The position numbers and the translations under genes are program-made. A stretch of DNA of 64,000 nt from Haloferax marisrubri (lineage in GTDB: Archaea; Halobacteriota; Halobacteria; Halobacteriales; Haloferacaceae): contig NZ_LOPW02000018.1 of assembly GCF_001469875.2 (NCBI RefSeq), positions 474,045-538,044 of the forward strand. Reading direction: 5' to 3'. Every line of letters begins with the position of its first letter. Position 1 is the stretch's first letter. The notes below the pieces were generated by a model. It had not been told where the DNA came from. It did no database searches and saw nothing but the letters and a program-made list of their open reading frames with translations. Positions 41,930 to 50,661 of the stretch are shown one piece after another.

Positions 41930-44029
41930 TCAGCGCCGCGGCGTTTCGACCCGCCGAGACCACGACCGAAGCCACGGTCGGGTCCCGCCGTTAGGGACGT
42001 TCAGCTCGTGGCTATTGACCGGGAGGTCCGGGTAGCCGCCGACCTGTTCCTGACTGTCGACGAGGTAGCTCTCTCCGCCTTCGACGTTTTCGAGGATGCG
42101 TTCGTCGGTCGGCGTCCGGTCGGCCGGGCGCGCGCCGACGTTGGCGAGGTCGTGCTTGAACGTTCGGTCCGACGGCATCGCCGTGAGTCCCTCGGGCCAG
42201 AGCGGTCGCTCGTCGACCACGGTCACGTTCTCATCGACCATCGCCACGTCGCCGCCGGTGACGTTGTCTTCGAGGTACGCCACGGCCGTGTCCACGTCGT
42301 CCTCGGTGAAGACGTTCGCCTTGTCCGAGTTGGGTCGGCGGTAGGCGTTGCCGACGATGCTCGCCTCGGTGTCGGGGTCCAACCAGGTGCCGTCTTCGAA
42401 GTCGTACATCACGTTGTTGACGACGACGCTCTCGGTTCCCTCCTTGAGTCTGGGGTGGCGGTCGGTGTTGAACGCCCAAACGTTCCCCAGCATGGCGACG
42501 TTCTTCGCGTCGTTGCCGATGAGCGAGCCGTAGCCGTGTTCGCCCTTCGGGTGGACCGAGTCGTCGAGCGCCTCGGCGACGAGGCAGTTCGAGACGGTCG
42601 TGTCCGCGGTCTCGTAGCCGACCGAGAGACACTCGTCGACGCTCCACGAGGCGGAGACGTGGTCGATGACGTTGTTCTCCGTCTCGTCGGCCGTGTTGAC
42701 CGTGTCGAGCGCCCAGTCCTCGGTCGGCTCCTCGATTCCCGCGTCGCCGAGGCGGACCCGGACGTGCTGGAGGACGCAGTCGCTCGCCGCGACGTTCACG
42801 CGGCCCCTGACCAAGGTGACGCCCGGCGAGGGCGCGGTCTGCCCCGCGATGTAGCACTTGTCGTACGGAATCGGGAGGTCGCGCACGCCGAGGTCGACCG
42901 TTCCGCTGGTCTCGAAGACGACCAATCGCTCGCCGTCGATGGTGACCGCCTTTTCGAGTTGACGGCGCGTCGGTTCGGTTATCACGATAACCGGCGTGTC
43001 GTCGTCGAGCCACGGTGCCGCGTCCGCGAACCCGTCGCTCGGTCCGAAGTGCGACGCGCTGTCCGGACCGGCGTGAGATGGGACCTTGCTGTTCGACGGG
43101 TTCGGCGTGCTGAACGTGGAGACCGCGCCTCGCGCGGTGTCTCCGTCGGCCGTGTCGGCCACCGCGCGCACCTCGTAGTAGCGGCGTTCCGTGAGGTCGT
43201 CCGCCTCGACGCTGAACGCACCCGGCGAGGAGCGTTCGGTCGACTCCGTGGTGGTCCACGCTTCGGTCGGGACCTCCCGGTACTCGAAGTAGCACTCCGC
43301 GGAATCGGCACCGCCGAGGTCGCTCAGTTCGCCGGTGAGCGTCGCCGAGTCGGAGGCGATGCCGGTCACGTCGCCGGTCGAGACGAGCGGGACGCCCGCC
43401 GTACTCTCCACGCTTCCCGCGACTTCGACGTCGCCGACGTCTCGGTTCCGGTCGGGGTCGACCCCCGAGAGGTTCTGGAACGTCGCCGTCGCGAGCGTCC
43501 CAGAGAGGTGGCTGGTGACGGCCAGACCGACGTAGACGCTGTCACCCAGCGAGATGTCGTCGGCGCCGAGCGTGTTAATCGAGGTCCACGTCTCGCCGTC
43601 CGTGGAGCGGTACGTCTCTATCGTGTCACCGCTTCGCTTGAGACGGAGCCAGTCGGCCGGTGTGCCGCCGACGCTGTTCGTCTCGGCCCCGTCTTCTGGT
43701 CGGTACTGCATCGACGCCTCGCCGTTGGGGCGGCGGCGGACCATGACGTTCTTCGAGTCGGGGTCGAGCGACTCGCGGACCATCGGGCCCGCCTTCGTCC
43801 AACTTTCGACGTTGTCGATGCCGGTGTTCTGGACGGCGACGTCGAAGTCGCCGCTCAGTTCCGTGTAGTGGTAGTGGAACGCGTCGGCCGTGCCCCAGAT
43901 GTCGTCGCCGCCGCCCTGCATCGAAATCACGGTCGCGGCCGCAGCGCCGCCACCGAAGAGGCCAGCAGTCGTCGCGCCGATACTCCCGGCTCCGAGCACG
44001 CGGAGGAACGTTCTCCTGTCAGGTTTCAT
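41930..44029 (-). CDS. secreted pectate lyase-like polysaccharide lyase (PL1 type)
   Basis: 699 residues with a Tat leader (MKPDRRTFLRVLGAGSIGAT). Residues about 35-210 form a beta-sandwich similar to regions attached to carbohydrate enzymes (DIWGTADAFHYHYTELSGDF). Residues about 225-310 look like a fibronectin III domain. From about 330 a right-handed beta-helix follows with the pectate-lyase pattern CYIAGQTAPSPGVTL, VIDHVSASWSVDECLSVGY, HPKGEHGYGSLIGNDAKN and FNTDRHPRLKEG. It is exported folded and should cut polygalacturonate outside the cell by beta-elimination. A strong TATA (CTTTATATAC) lies at 44103-44112. It is divergent from the second Gfo/Idh/MocA gene. Substrate specificity is not proven. 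Confidence 0.85.
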   Translation of the reverse strand: MKPDRRTFLRVLGAGSIGATTAGLFGGGAAAATVISMQGGGDDIWGTADAFHYHYTELSGDFDVAVQNTGIDNVESWTKAGPMVRESLDPDSKNVMVRRRPNGEASMQYRPEDGAETNSVGGTPADWLRLKRSGDTIETYRSTDGETWTSINTLGADDISLGDSVYVGLAVTSHLSGTLATATFQNLSGVDPDRNRDVGDVEVAGSVESTAGVPLVSTGDVTGIASDSATLTGELSDLGGADSAECYFEYREVPTEAWTTTESTERSSPGAFSVEADDLTERRYYEVRAVADTADGDTARGAVSTFSTPNPSNSKVPSHAGPDSASHFGPSDGFADAAPWLDDDTPVIVITEPTRRQLEKAVTIDGERLVVFETSGTVDLGVRDLPIPYDKCYIAGQTAPSPGVTLVRGRVNVAASDCVLQHVRVRLGDAGIEEPTEDWALDTVNTADETENNVIDHVSASWSVDECLSVGYETADTTVSNCLVAEALDDSVHPKGEHGYGSLIGNDAKNVAMLGNVWAFNTDRHPRLKEGTESVVVNNVMYDFEDGTWLDPDTEASIVGNAYRRPNSDKANVFTEDDVDTAVAYLEDNVTGGDVAMVDENVTVVDERPLWPEGLTAMPSDRTFKHDLANVGARPADRTPTDERILENVEGGESYLVDSQEQVGGYPDLPVNSHELNVPNGGTRPWLRSWSRRVETPRR

Positions 44030-44406
44030 GAGCGTATCACTCGACCAGACAACATATTCAACGATTGTTATGATTTATGGCAGTCCCGAATTGGGGAGCG
44101 GATGTATATAAAGTTCGAGAGTGGCGAACGAGTGAGACGGTGTCTGCGACGAAATCGCGGGGTGAAAACCAATATATTACAAGCATATGTTTGTAATACA
44201 TCGGATAGTGCTTATAAAATTCGGCATGCTCGAATCGAGGTCGCCCGAGTCACGCACGTCGTCGAGTCCGCGCTCTCATTCGGCGTCGAACCGGCGGTTC
44301 ACGGGTGCGGGCGACGGTCAGACGCGCGAATCGTTCACGGCGGAAACCGAAACCATGCAAAAGGTTATTACACTCCGACCAGCAGATTGGTGCAACGAGT
44401 CAGCCC
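44030..44406. other. divergent promoter region of the pectin locus
   Basis: 377 bases without a gene. It contains a minus-strand TATA (44103-44112) for the pectate lyase, the palindrome 44176-44197 and a plus-strand TATA-like element (GGTTATTAC, about 44363-44371) for the gene at 44407. Confidence 0.6.
44176..44197. promoter_or_regulatory. 22-bp near-perfect palindrome ATTAC-N12-GTAAT, copy 2
   Basis: ATTACAAGCATATGTTTGTAAT (44176-44197, 22 bp) is a palindrome with a single mismatched pair. It sits in the 377-base divergent region between the pectate lyase (start 44029) and an oxidoreductase (start 44407), a position suited to an operator controlling both. Its arms and spacing match the copy at 39721-39742, near the IclR gene, so IclR binding is a reasonable proposal. 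Confidence 0.55.
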
Positions 44407-45555
44407 ATGCAAGAGCTAGGTATCATCATGAACGGCGTGACCGGCCGGATGGGAACGAATCAGCATCTCATCCGCTCTATCGTCGCGCTACGCGAGGAGG
44501 GCGGCGTGGAACTCCCCAGCGGGGAGCGAGTCATGCCGGACCCGATTCTCGTCGGCCGCAACGAGCGCAAACTCCGCGAACTGAGCGAGGAACACGGCAT
44601 CGACCGCTGGACCGTCGACCCCGACCTCGAGACGTGTCTCGACGGCGACGACGAGGTGTACTTCGACTCCCAGATAACCCCCCGCCGCCCGGACAGCGTC
44701 ATGAAGGCCATGGACGCCGGGAAGCACGTCTACTGCGAGAAACCGCTCGCGAGCGACCTCAGCGCCGCGCTCGACGTGGCCGGGATGGCCGAGGAGAGCG
44801 ACGTGAAACACGGTATCGTCCAAGACAAACTCTGGCTGCCGGGGCTGTTGAAGCTCCAGCGGCTCATCGAACAGGACTTCTTCGGCGACATCCTCTCGGT
44901 GCGCGTCGAGTTCGGCTACTGGGTGTTCACCGGCCACGGGCAAGAGGCACAGCGCCCCTCGTGGAACTACCGCGCCGAGGACGGCGGCGGCATCGTCGAC
45001 GACATGTTCTCTCATTGGAGCTACGTGCTGGAGAACCTGTTCGGCGAGGTGGAGTCCGTCCGCTGTCTCCAGAAGACCCACATCGACGAGCGAATCGACG
45101 AGGACGGCGAGCCGTACGAGGCGACCGCGGACGACGCCGCCTACGCCATCATGGAACTGGAAGACGACATCGTCGCCCAGCTCAACTCCTCGTGGGCCGT
45201 CCGCGTCAACCGCGACGACCTCCTCGAAATTCAGGTCGACGGGACCGACGGAAGCGCGGTCGCCGGCCTGCGCGACTGCAAGACGCAGGGCCACGCGAAC
45301 ACGCCGAAACCGGAGTGGAACCCGGACACGCCCAAGGAACACGACTTCTACGAAGACTGGACGGACGTCCCGAACAACCGGGTGTTCGAGAACGCGTTCA
45401 AACTCCAGTGGGAGAAGTTCATCCGCCACGTCGTCGCCGACGAGCCGTTCCCGTGGGACTTCACCGCCGGGGCGCGCGGCGTCCAACTCACCGAGGCGAG
45501 CTATCGGTCCTCTGAGGAGGGTCGCCGGGTCGTCCTTGACGACTTCAGCGTGTAG
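44407..45555 (+). CDS. Gfo/Idh/MocA-family oxidoreductase (second)
   Basis: 382 residues from ATG at 44407; the open frame from 44305 covers the promoter. The nucleotide-binding start is IIMNGVTGRMGTNQHLIRSI, a GxTGRMGxN loop. The EKP motif occurs in HVYCEKPLASDLSAAL. The substrate domain has GGGIVDDMFSHWSYVLENLF with the conserved Asp and His. Members with this long insert-bearing form and the VTGRMG start are often found in sugar-acid clusters. It is 51 bases before the LarA-like gene and probably shares its transcript. The substrate is unknown; a galacturonate derivative is likely from context. Confidence 0.88.
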   Translation: MQELGIIMNGVTGRMGTNQHLIRSIVALREEGGVELPSGERVMPDPILVGRNERKLRELSEEHGIDRWTVDPDLETCLDGDDEVYFDSQITPRRPDSVMKAMDAGKHVYCEKPLASDLSAALDVAGMAEESDVKHGIVQDKLWLPGLLKLQRLIEQDFFGDILSVRVEFGYWVFTGHGQEAQRPSWNYRAEDGGGIVDDMFSHWSYVLENLFGEVESVRCLQKTHIDERIDEDGEPYEATADDAAYAIMELEDDIVAQLNSSWAVRVNRDDLLEIQVDGTDGSAVAGLRDCKTQGHANTPKPEWNPDTPKEHDFYEDWTDVPNNRVFENAFKLQWEKFIRHVVADEPFPWDFTAGARGVQLTEASYRSSEEGRRVVLDDFSV

Positions 45556-45606
45556 AAAAGCCCCCCGACGAACAGTTTTATGTCGAACTCGGCCGTCGAG
45601 TTTCGC

Positions 45607-46956
45607 ATGCACACAGATGACGGCGAGAACCCCGTAGACTGGCTCTCAGTCCCGGAAGACGTTATCCTCGAAGCGTGCGGCAACCCGCCGCTCCCCGAGT
45701 TAGGTATCATCGAACAGGTCTGGGAGACGAACCCGATTCCGACAGACGAGGTGGCGGAGGCGGCCGCGACGGCCGTCGGCGCGCTGTCGTTCGCGGACGT
45801 TCCCGACGGCGGCGAAGTCGCACTCGGCGTCGGAAGCCGCGGTATCGCGAACATACCCGACATCGTCGCGGGCGTCGTCGACGCCGTCTCCGAGGCGGGC
45901 TACGAGCCGTTCATTTTCCCCGCGATGGGAAGCCACGGCGGCGCGACCGGCGAGGGACAGCGGGAGATGCTGAACGAACTCGGCGTCACCGAGGAGCGAA
46001 TCGGTTGCGAGATTCGGTCCAGCATGGAGGTCGTTGAGGTCGGGCGCACGCCGGACCGCGACGTGCCCGTCGTCGCCGACGCCAACGCCGCGGCTGCGGA
46101 CGCCATCATCCCCATCAACCGCGTCAAGCCCCACACCGACTTCGACGGCGAGGTCGAAAGCGGGCTGTCGAAGATGCTCGTCATCGGCATGGGCAAACAG
46201 CGCGGCGCGCAAATCGCCCACAAGTGGGCCGTCGACTGGTCGTTCCGGCGGATGATTCCCGAGATAACCGAGCAACTGCTCGACTCGCTTCCCATCGTCG
46301 GCGGCGTCGCCATCGTGGAAGACCAGCACGACGACACCACGCTCATCGAGGGCGTCCCCCCGTCGGGCTTCCTCGACCGCGAGCGCGAACTGCTCGAAAC
46401 CGCGTACGACCTGATGCCGAAGCTCCCGTTCGAGGAGCTCGATTTGGTCGTGTTCGACCGGCAGGGCAAGGAGATTAGCGGGCAGGGGATGGACACGAAC
46501 GTCATCGGCCGCCGGCCGTTCTCCATCAACGAGCCCGCCCCCGAGAAGCCGAACATCAAGCGCATCTACACCCATGGGCTGACCGAGAAGACCCACGGCA
46601 ACGCGATGGGCGTCGGGTCGGCAGACGTGATTCACGAGGACATCGTCGCCGAGTTGGACGCGCAGACGACGCTCATCAACGCGCTCACCGCGAGTACCAT
46701 CCGCGGCGTGAAGCTCCCTCCCGTCGTCGAGACCGACCGTGCGGGCGTCGTCGCCGCGCTGTCGACCATCGGCGTCGTCGACCCCGACACGGTCCGGGTC
46801 GTCCGCGCGGCCGACACCATGCACCTCCACCGGCTGTACGCCTCGCCGGCGCTCGTCGAGGAGGCCCGCGACCGCGACGACCTCCGCGTGGTCGAAGAGG
46901 CCTCGCCGATTGCGTTCGAAGACGGGCAGTTCGCCGCGCCGTCGCTCCGGGACTGA
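45607..46956 (+). CDS. LarA-like (nickel-pincer racemase superfamily) protein
   Basis: 449 residues from ATG at 45607. A TATA-like AGTTTTATG at 45574-45582 places the transcript start just before this ATG, so the upstream ATG at 45580 is unlikely. The LarA-type N domain has VALGVGSRGIANIP, then FIFPAMGSHGGATGEGQ (the SHGG histidine) and INRVKPHTDFDGEVESGLSKM (His/Lys of the active site). In characterised LarA proteins these residues bind a nickel-pincer nucleotide and epimerise 2-hydroxyacids. No larB, larC or larE gene for cofactor synthesis is present in the window. In this locus it could epimerise an aldonate or uronate; this is inference. Confidence 0.82.
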   Translation: MHTDDGENPVDWLSVPEDVILEACGNPPLPELGIIEQVWETNPIPTDEVAEAAATAVGALSFADVPDGGEVALGVGSRGIANIPDIVAGVVDAVSEAGYEPFIFPAMGSHGGATGEGQREMLNELGVTEERIGCEIRSSMEVVEVGRTPDRDVPVVADANAAAADAIIPINRVKPHTDFDGEVESGLSKMLVIGMGKQRGAQIAHKWAVDWSFRRMIPEITEQLLDSLPIVGGVAIVEDQHDDTTLIEGVPPSGFLDRERELLETAYDLMPKLPFEELDLVVFDRQGKEISGQGMDTNVIGRRPFSINEPAPEKPNIKRIYTHGLTEKTHGNAMGVGSADVIHEDIVAELDAQTTLINALTASTIRGVKLPPVVETDRAGVVAALSTIGVVDPDTVRVVRAADTMHLHRLYASPALVEEARDRDDLRVVEEASPIAFEDGQFAAPSLRD

Positions 46957-46965
46957 AGCGCACAG

Positions 46966-46990
46966 AAGCGTCTTTTTCGGAAAAACGAGT
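46966..46990. terminator. bidirectional T/A-run terminator
   Basis: GTCTTTTTCGGAAAAACGAG gives a T-run for the plus-strand LarA-like gene and, on the other strand, a T-run for the minus-strand GH28 gene that stops at 47005. The two genes are convergent with a 48-base gap. Confidence 0.5.
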
Positions 46991-47004
46991 TCGTCGGGCG
47001 TCGC

Positions 47005-48543
47005 CTACCGCTCGACCGTCTCTGGCTGTACTGAGACGACGGCTTCGGCCATGTCGCCGTAGTTGCCCGCGAGGAGCACCGAGGACTCGCCGTCGCCCTC
47101 GTCGCGGACGTGAGCGAACGCTTCGCCGTCGTCGGGGGCGACGCAACCGCCGATTCGGAGGTTCTCGACGCCGTCTGCCACGACTGCCGGCCCCTCGTCG
47201 GACGCGGCCTCGAAGCCGTCGAGGACGACGGTCGAACTCGCTTCCGCGGTCAGCGGGGTCCCGCTCCCGTCGGGGACCGTCACGCGAACGTCGTTGAACG
47301 AGACGCTGCCGAGCGACTTACAGAAGACGCCGTGTCGCTGGTCGTAGCCTTTCGCCATCGCGGGCGAGAGGTCCGAGGCGTCGAACGGGCGGGTCGCGTC
47401 GATGTCCACGTCGGTGAAGGAGATGCCCTCGAACCGCTGTTCGGGGAGGCCCGCGAGGAACGCCGCCGACTCGACCTCCTCGGCGGTGATGTGGTGGAAG
47501 TCGACGTTGCGGACGTTCGGCGTCGCCTCGGTGACGGGCTTGGGGTCGCTGTCGATGTCCGTCTGGTAGTAGCCGTTGATGACGAACGGGCAGGCGACGC
47601 GGCGCATGATGATGGTGTCGAACCGGAGGTCCTCGACCGTCCCGCCGCGGCCGCGCTTGGACTTGATGCGGATGCCGCGGTCGGTGTCGGTGAAGGTGCA
47701 GTTCGTGACGGTGACGTGCCGCACGTCGCCGGCCGTCTCGCTGCCGATGACGACGCCTCCGTGGCCGTGTTCGACCGTGCAGTTGGTCACGACGACGTTC
47801 TCGGTCGGGCGTCCGACCTCGCGGCCCTGTTCGTCCTTGCCGGACTTCAGGCAGATGGCGTCGTCGCCGGCGTCGATGTGGGTGTCGCTGACCCTGACAA
47901 AGCGCGAGGAGTCGATGTCGATGCCGTCGCCGTTCGGGGCGTCCGGCGGGTTCTGAATCGAGACGTCGTGAATCGTCACGTCGTCGGAGTAGACCACGTG
48001 CGTGTTCCAGAACGGGGAGTTCCGGAGCGTCACGCCGGAGACGGTCACGTTCTCACAGCCGTCTATCTGGAGCAGCGGCGGGCGCACCGTGAACGTGCTC
48101 ACCTCGTCCTGCTGGTTGCCGCGTCGAATCTCCTCGAGTCGCTCGGTGAGTTCGGAGGGGTACTGCTCGGGCGGTAACGACACGAACTCCCACCAGTAGG
48201 AGCCGCCGCCGTCGATGACGCCCTCGCCGGTGATGGTGACGTTCTCGGCGTCGGCCACGTGGAGACACGGGTGGAAGCCGTCCTGGTCCCACCCCTCCCA
48301 GCGGCTCTCGACCGTCGGGAACTCGGTGAAGTCCTGAACGAACCGGAGTTCCGCGCCGTTAGCCAGTCTGAACGTCGTGTCGTCGCCGACGCGGAGCGGG
48401 GCGCTTCGGTACGTCCCCGGTGGGAGGTACACCTCGCCGCCCTCGCCGGCGCAGTCGTCGAGCGCCGCCTGAATCGCCGCCGTGTCGAGCGAATCGTCGT
48501 CGTCGATACCGTAGTCGCGCACGTTTCGCTGTTCGAGAGTCAC
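47005..48543 (-). CDS. glycoside hydrolase family 28 polygalacturonase-like enzyme
   Basis: 512 residues from GTG at 48543 with TTTATCAACG about 26-35 bases upstream as TATA. It is a right-handed beta-helix with the GH28 active-site motifs NGDGIDIDSSR (usual NTDG), DAGDDAICLKSG (catalytic Asp pair), GHGGVVIGSE (His) and RGIRIKSKRGRGG (RIK). There is no signal peptide, so it works in the cytoplasm on imported oligogalacturonides, releasing galacturonate units. It is convergent with the LarA-like gene and precedes no operon partner on its own strand for 110 bases. The class is secure; exo or endo action is not. Confidence 0.92.
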   Translation of the reverse strand: MTLEQRNVRDYGIDDDDSLDTAAIQAALDDCAGEGGEVYLPPGTYRSAPLRVGDDTTFRLANGAELRFVQDFTEFPTVESRWEGWDQDGFHPCLHVADAENVTITGEGVIDGGGSYWWEFVSLPPEQYPSELTERLEEIRRGNQQDEVSTFTVRPPLLQIDGCENVTVSGVTLRNSPFWNTHVVYSDDVTIHDVSIQNPPDAPNGDGIDIDSSRFVRVSDTHIDAGDDAICLKSGKDEQGREVGRPTENVVVTNCTVEHGHGGVVIGSETAGDVRHVTVTNCTFTDTDRGIRIKSKRGRGGTVEDLRFDTIIMRRVACPFVINGYYQTDIDSDPKPVTEATPNVRNVDFHHITAEEVESAAFLAGLPEQRFEGISFTDVDIDATRPFDASDLSPAMAKGYDQRHGVFCKSLGSVSFNDVRVTVPDGSGTPLTAEASSTVVLDGFEAASDEGPAVVADGVENLRIGGCVAPDDGEAFAHVRDEGDGESSVLLAGNYGDMAEAVVSVQPETVER

Positions 48544-48654
48544 GCCTCAAGCATCCGCGAGCGCGTTGATAAACGTTGTGCCGGGGTACCACGATGCACC
48601 GGTATCGGCGGCGCGAGGCGAGAGACGGAAACGGGGGCGGGGACAGCGCGCGGC

Positions 48655-49719
48655 TCAGAGTCGGTCGCGCAGGAAGGGCCACGCGCCGGCCTCGAAGAAG
48701 CGATGACCGCCGTCGCCGACGAAGAGACTGCACTCGCTTTCGGCGTCCGCGGCGCAGTACCGCCCGCGGATTCGGTCGAACGCCTGTCTCGTCCCTGCTA
48801 TCGGGAAGATGGGGTCGGATTCACCCGCAACGACGCGGAGCGGCCGCGGGGCGACGAGACCGGCGACGTCCCACACCTCGCCGAGGCGTCGGAGGCCGGG
48901 GACGTAGTTGCACAGGCAGTGGTCGATGGGGACGATGGAGTCCTCGAACGGGCAGACCGACGCGCAGGCGACGGCGCATCCGATTCGCTGGTCGAGCGCA
49001 CTCGCGAGGAGCGCGACCGTCCCACCGCCGGAGTGACCGCAGACGGCCAGTCGGTCCGCGTCGAGGTCGGGGCGGTCCGCGACGAAGTCGACCAGACGGC
49101 CCACGTCCCAGACGCGCTCGCCGACGAGCGACCGGCCGACGAGTTGGGCGCGCTTCTGCCAGTACGTACACGCGCTGACGGCGTCGAACGCGTTCGATTC
49201 GTCGGCCGCGCCGGGGGATAGCTCACCGAAGGCGCGCATGTCGGGGGCGACGACGGCGAAGCCACGGCGGACCGCCTGCCGCGCGATGTCCCGTCGGTCG
49301 TCGGCGATGTGACGGCGAGCAGCCTCGTCATCGGCGACCCCGGCGGCGAGGTCCTTGCCGTGTTCGGTGTGGCCGTGAAGCGCGACGACGACGGGATACG
49401 GCGGGTCCACCGAATCGGGGACGAGCAGGTAGAACGGAACGCGGAACCCCCGTTCCGTACGGACGCTCCACGTCTGTCGCTCGTAACTCGGATGTTGAAC
49501 CGTCGCTCCCGGGCGCTCCCGTCGCCTCGCGTCAATGCTCTCGGCGGCGCGGTCACGCATCGCCGGAAACCCGAGCACGTCGCGCAGTTCGTCGCGGAAC
49601 GACGCCTGCCACGCCGCGAACGTCCTGCCGGGTTCGCCCGCGGACGCGACCGAGCCGTCGCTCCTGTCGCTGGCTCGGAGGACGCCGTCGAACCAGTCGT
49701 CGTAGTCGAAGCCAGTCAT
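48655..49719 (-). CDS. alpha/beta hydrolase, acetyl-esterase/dienelactone-hydrolase-like
   Basis: 354 residues from ATG at 49719 (the frame opens at 49773 in a basic, unlikely stretch). An N-terminal helical cap (about 1-90) is followed by the alpha/beta fold: oxyanion region VVVALHGHTEHGKD, nucleophile elbow VCGHSGGGTVALLAS, acid in AGESDPIFP and His in GDGGHRFF. There is no signal peptide. Proteins of this layout (Abhydrolase_7/acetyl xylan esterase-like) sit in polysaccharide loci; here removal of acetyl or methyl groups from pectin fragments in the cytoplasm is likely but not proven. Confidence 0.85.
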   Translation of the reverse strand: MTGFDYDDWFDGVLRASDRSDGSVASAGEPGRTFAAWQASFRDELRDVLGFPAMRDRAAESIDARRRERPGATVQHPSYERQTWSVRTERGFRVPFYLLVPDSVDPPYPVVVALHGHTEHGKDLAAGVADDEAARRHIADDRRDIARQAVRRGFAVVAPDMRAFGELSPGAADESNAFDAVSACTYWQKRAQLVGRSLVGERVWDVGRLVDFVADRPDLDADRLAVCGHSGGGTVALLASALDQRIGCAVACASVCPFEDSIVPIDHCLCNYVPGLRRLGEVWDVAGLVAPRPLRVVAGESDPIFPIAGTRQAFDRIRGRYCAADAESECSLFVGDGGHRFFEAGAWPFLRDRL

Positions 49720-50255
49720 TCGGTGTCGTTCCGACGAACGCGACGAGTTCACAAGTGCGTGTCGACGCCGCAAACTGGGTGAATTGTTCCCCCTAGGCGA
49801 ACAGAATTGGAGAAATAGATAACTCGGGTTTGAGGCGCTCTACAGCTCTTTTTCAGCCATCTCGGACAGGTGACGAAACGATTAGAACGCGGGGTGACGA
49901 GCATTACGGTTGTAGCGGCGTCACGGCAAGCGACAGATTCCCACCGACCTCATTTCCACCGATAGAAGCCCTGAGAACGGGATTATCAGGTACGGGGCGC
50001 TGACAGACCGTCGGTTCGGTGAGGACGCCCGCTCGGTCGAGGGTTCTGAGTTCCCCGTACGCGAACGAAAACGGCCGTCTCGGACGTGTACTCGACGCTG
50101 AAATCGACGGACAGCGGTGTGTTAGCGCCGAAAATGACAGCGTGATATGAAAAACGGCGGCGACGCGAGTCGAGAGCGGCGGCGAGAAGGAAACGAGACC
50201 GGTCGGGACGAATCGGACCAGACTAGACCGGGCCGAGAGTCAGTCAGTCAGTCAG
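49720..50255. other. 536-base intergenic region with a possible gene remnant
   Basis: No intact gene. The minus strand at 49910-50130 shows gene-like codon bias that switches frame (see separate entry). The right end is a tetranucleotide repeat. Confidence 0.5.
49910..50130 (-). pseudogene. possible frameshifted gene remnant
   Basis: Reading leftward from about 50130, one frame gives ANTPLSVDFSVEYTSETAVF, then near 50070 the G/C-biased frame shifts and continues FAYGELRTLDRAGVLTEP and ends SIGGNEVGGNLSLAVTPLQP before a stop near 49910. The protein-like composition on both sides of the shift suggests a decayed gene, perhaps for an exported beta-rich protein. No family was recognised and no start codon is clear. 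Confidence 0.3.
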
Positions 50256-50261
50256 TCAGTC
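50238..50261. repeat. tetranucleotide repeat (AGTC)6
   Basis: Six tandem copies of AGTC overlap the stop codon of the small membrane protein at 50256-50498. On that gene's strand the unit reads TGAC, so stop codons follow each other in all three frames. Confidence 0.85.
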
Positions 50262-50498
50262 GAGGGCGTCGCTCAGATAGCCGCATCGCCAGAAGACGAC
50301 GCCGACGGTCACGAGGAGGATGCCGGCGAGGGCGAAGTCCATCATGAGAACGACGTACGAGGCGGTCCCGCGCTCGATACCCGTCATCGCGAGGAGTCCG
50401 AGCACGACGATGAGAAGCGTGAACGAGAGCACGCTGGTCCACAGCATCTTCTTTCGGCAAATCCAACATTTGAAGTACGACTGTTCTGAGGTTCCCAT
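50256..50498 (-). CDS. small two-TM protein with CWIC motif
   Basis: 80 residues from ATG at 50498; the frame opens at 50588 but with poor context. It starts MGTSEQSYFKCWICRKKMLW, a CxxC in a basic setting, followed by two membrane segments (about 20-40 and 52-73). The end SDALD is followed by a tandem repeat that supplies stop codons. It is divergent from the oligomer-binding protein gene. The CxxC could bind a metal or be redox-active; the function is unknown. Confidence 0.65.
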   Translation of the reverse strand: MGTSEQSYFKCWICRKKMLWTSVLSFTLLIVVLGLLAMTGIERGTASYVVLMMDFALAGILLVTVGVVFWRCGYLSDALD

Positions 50499-50661
50499 TA
50501 CCGGCGATTTCGCAAAACGGGATAATAGTCCTTTGGGGGCCACCGCCTCGCGTTTCGCCCGGAGGGGCTCGCGGGGGCGGCCACGCAATCAAGGTAAGTG
50601 TCATTAAATAATTACCATTATCGATGGGTATATATAGAATAGTCGTAATGGGTACTGTGTG

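Noticed and set aside
42008..44419. 803-residue open frame opposite the pectate lyase
   Set aside because: It is antisense to a well-supported enzyme, is extremely Arg/Val/Asp-rich and mirrors that gene's codon bias; high-GC genomes give such shadows.
50611..50632. Possible third ATTAC-N12 palindrome before the oligomer-binding protein
   Set aside because: The right half reads GTATA instead of GTAAT and the inner bases are not centred, so it is not a convincing match.
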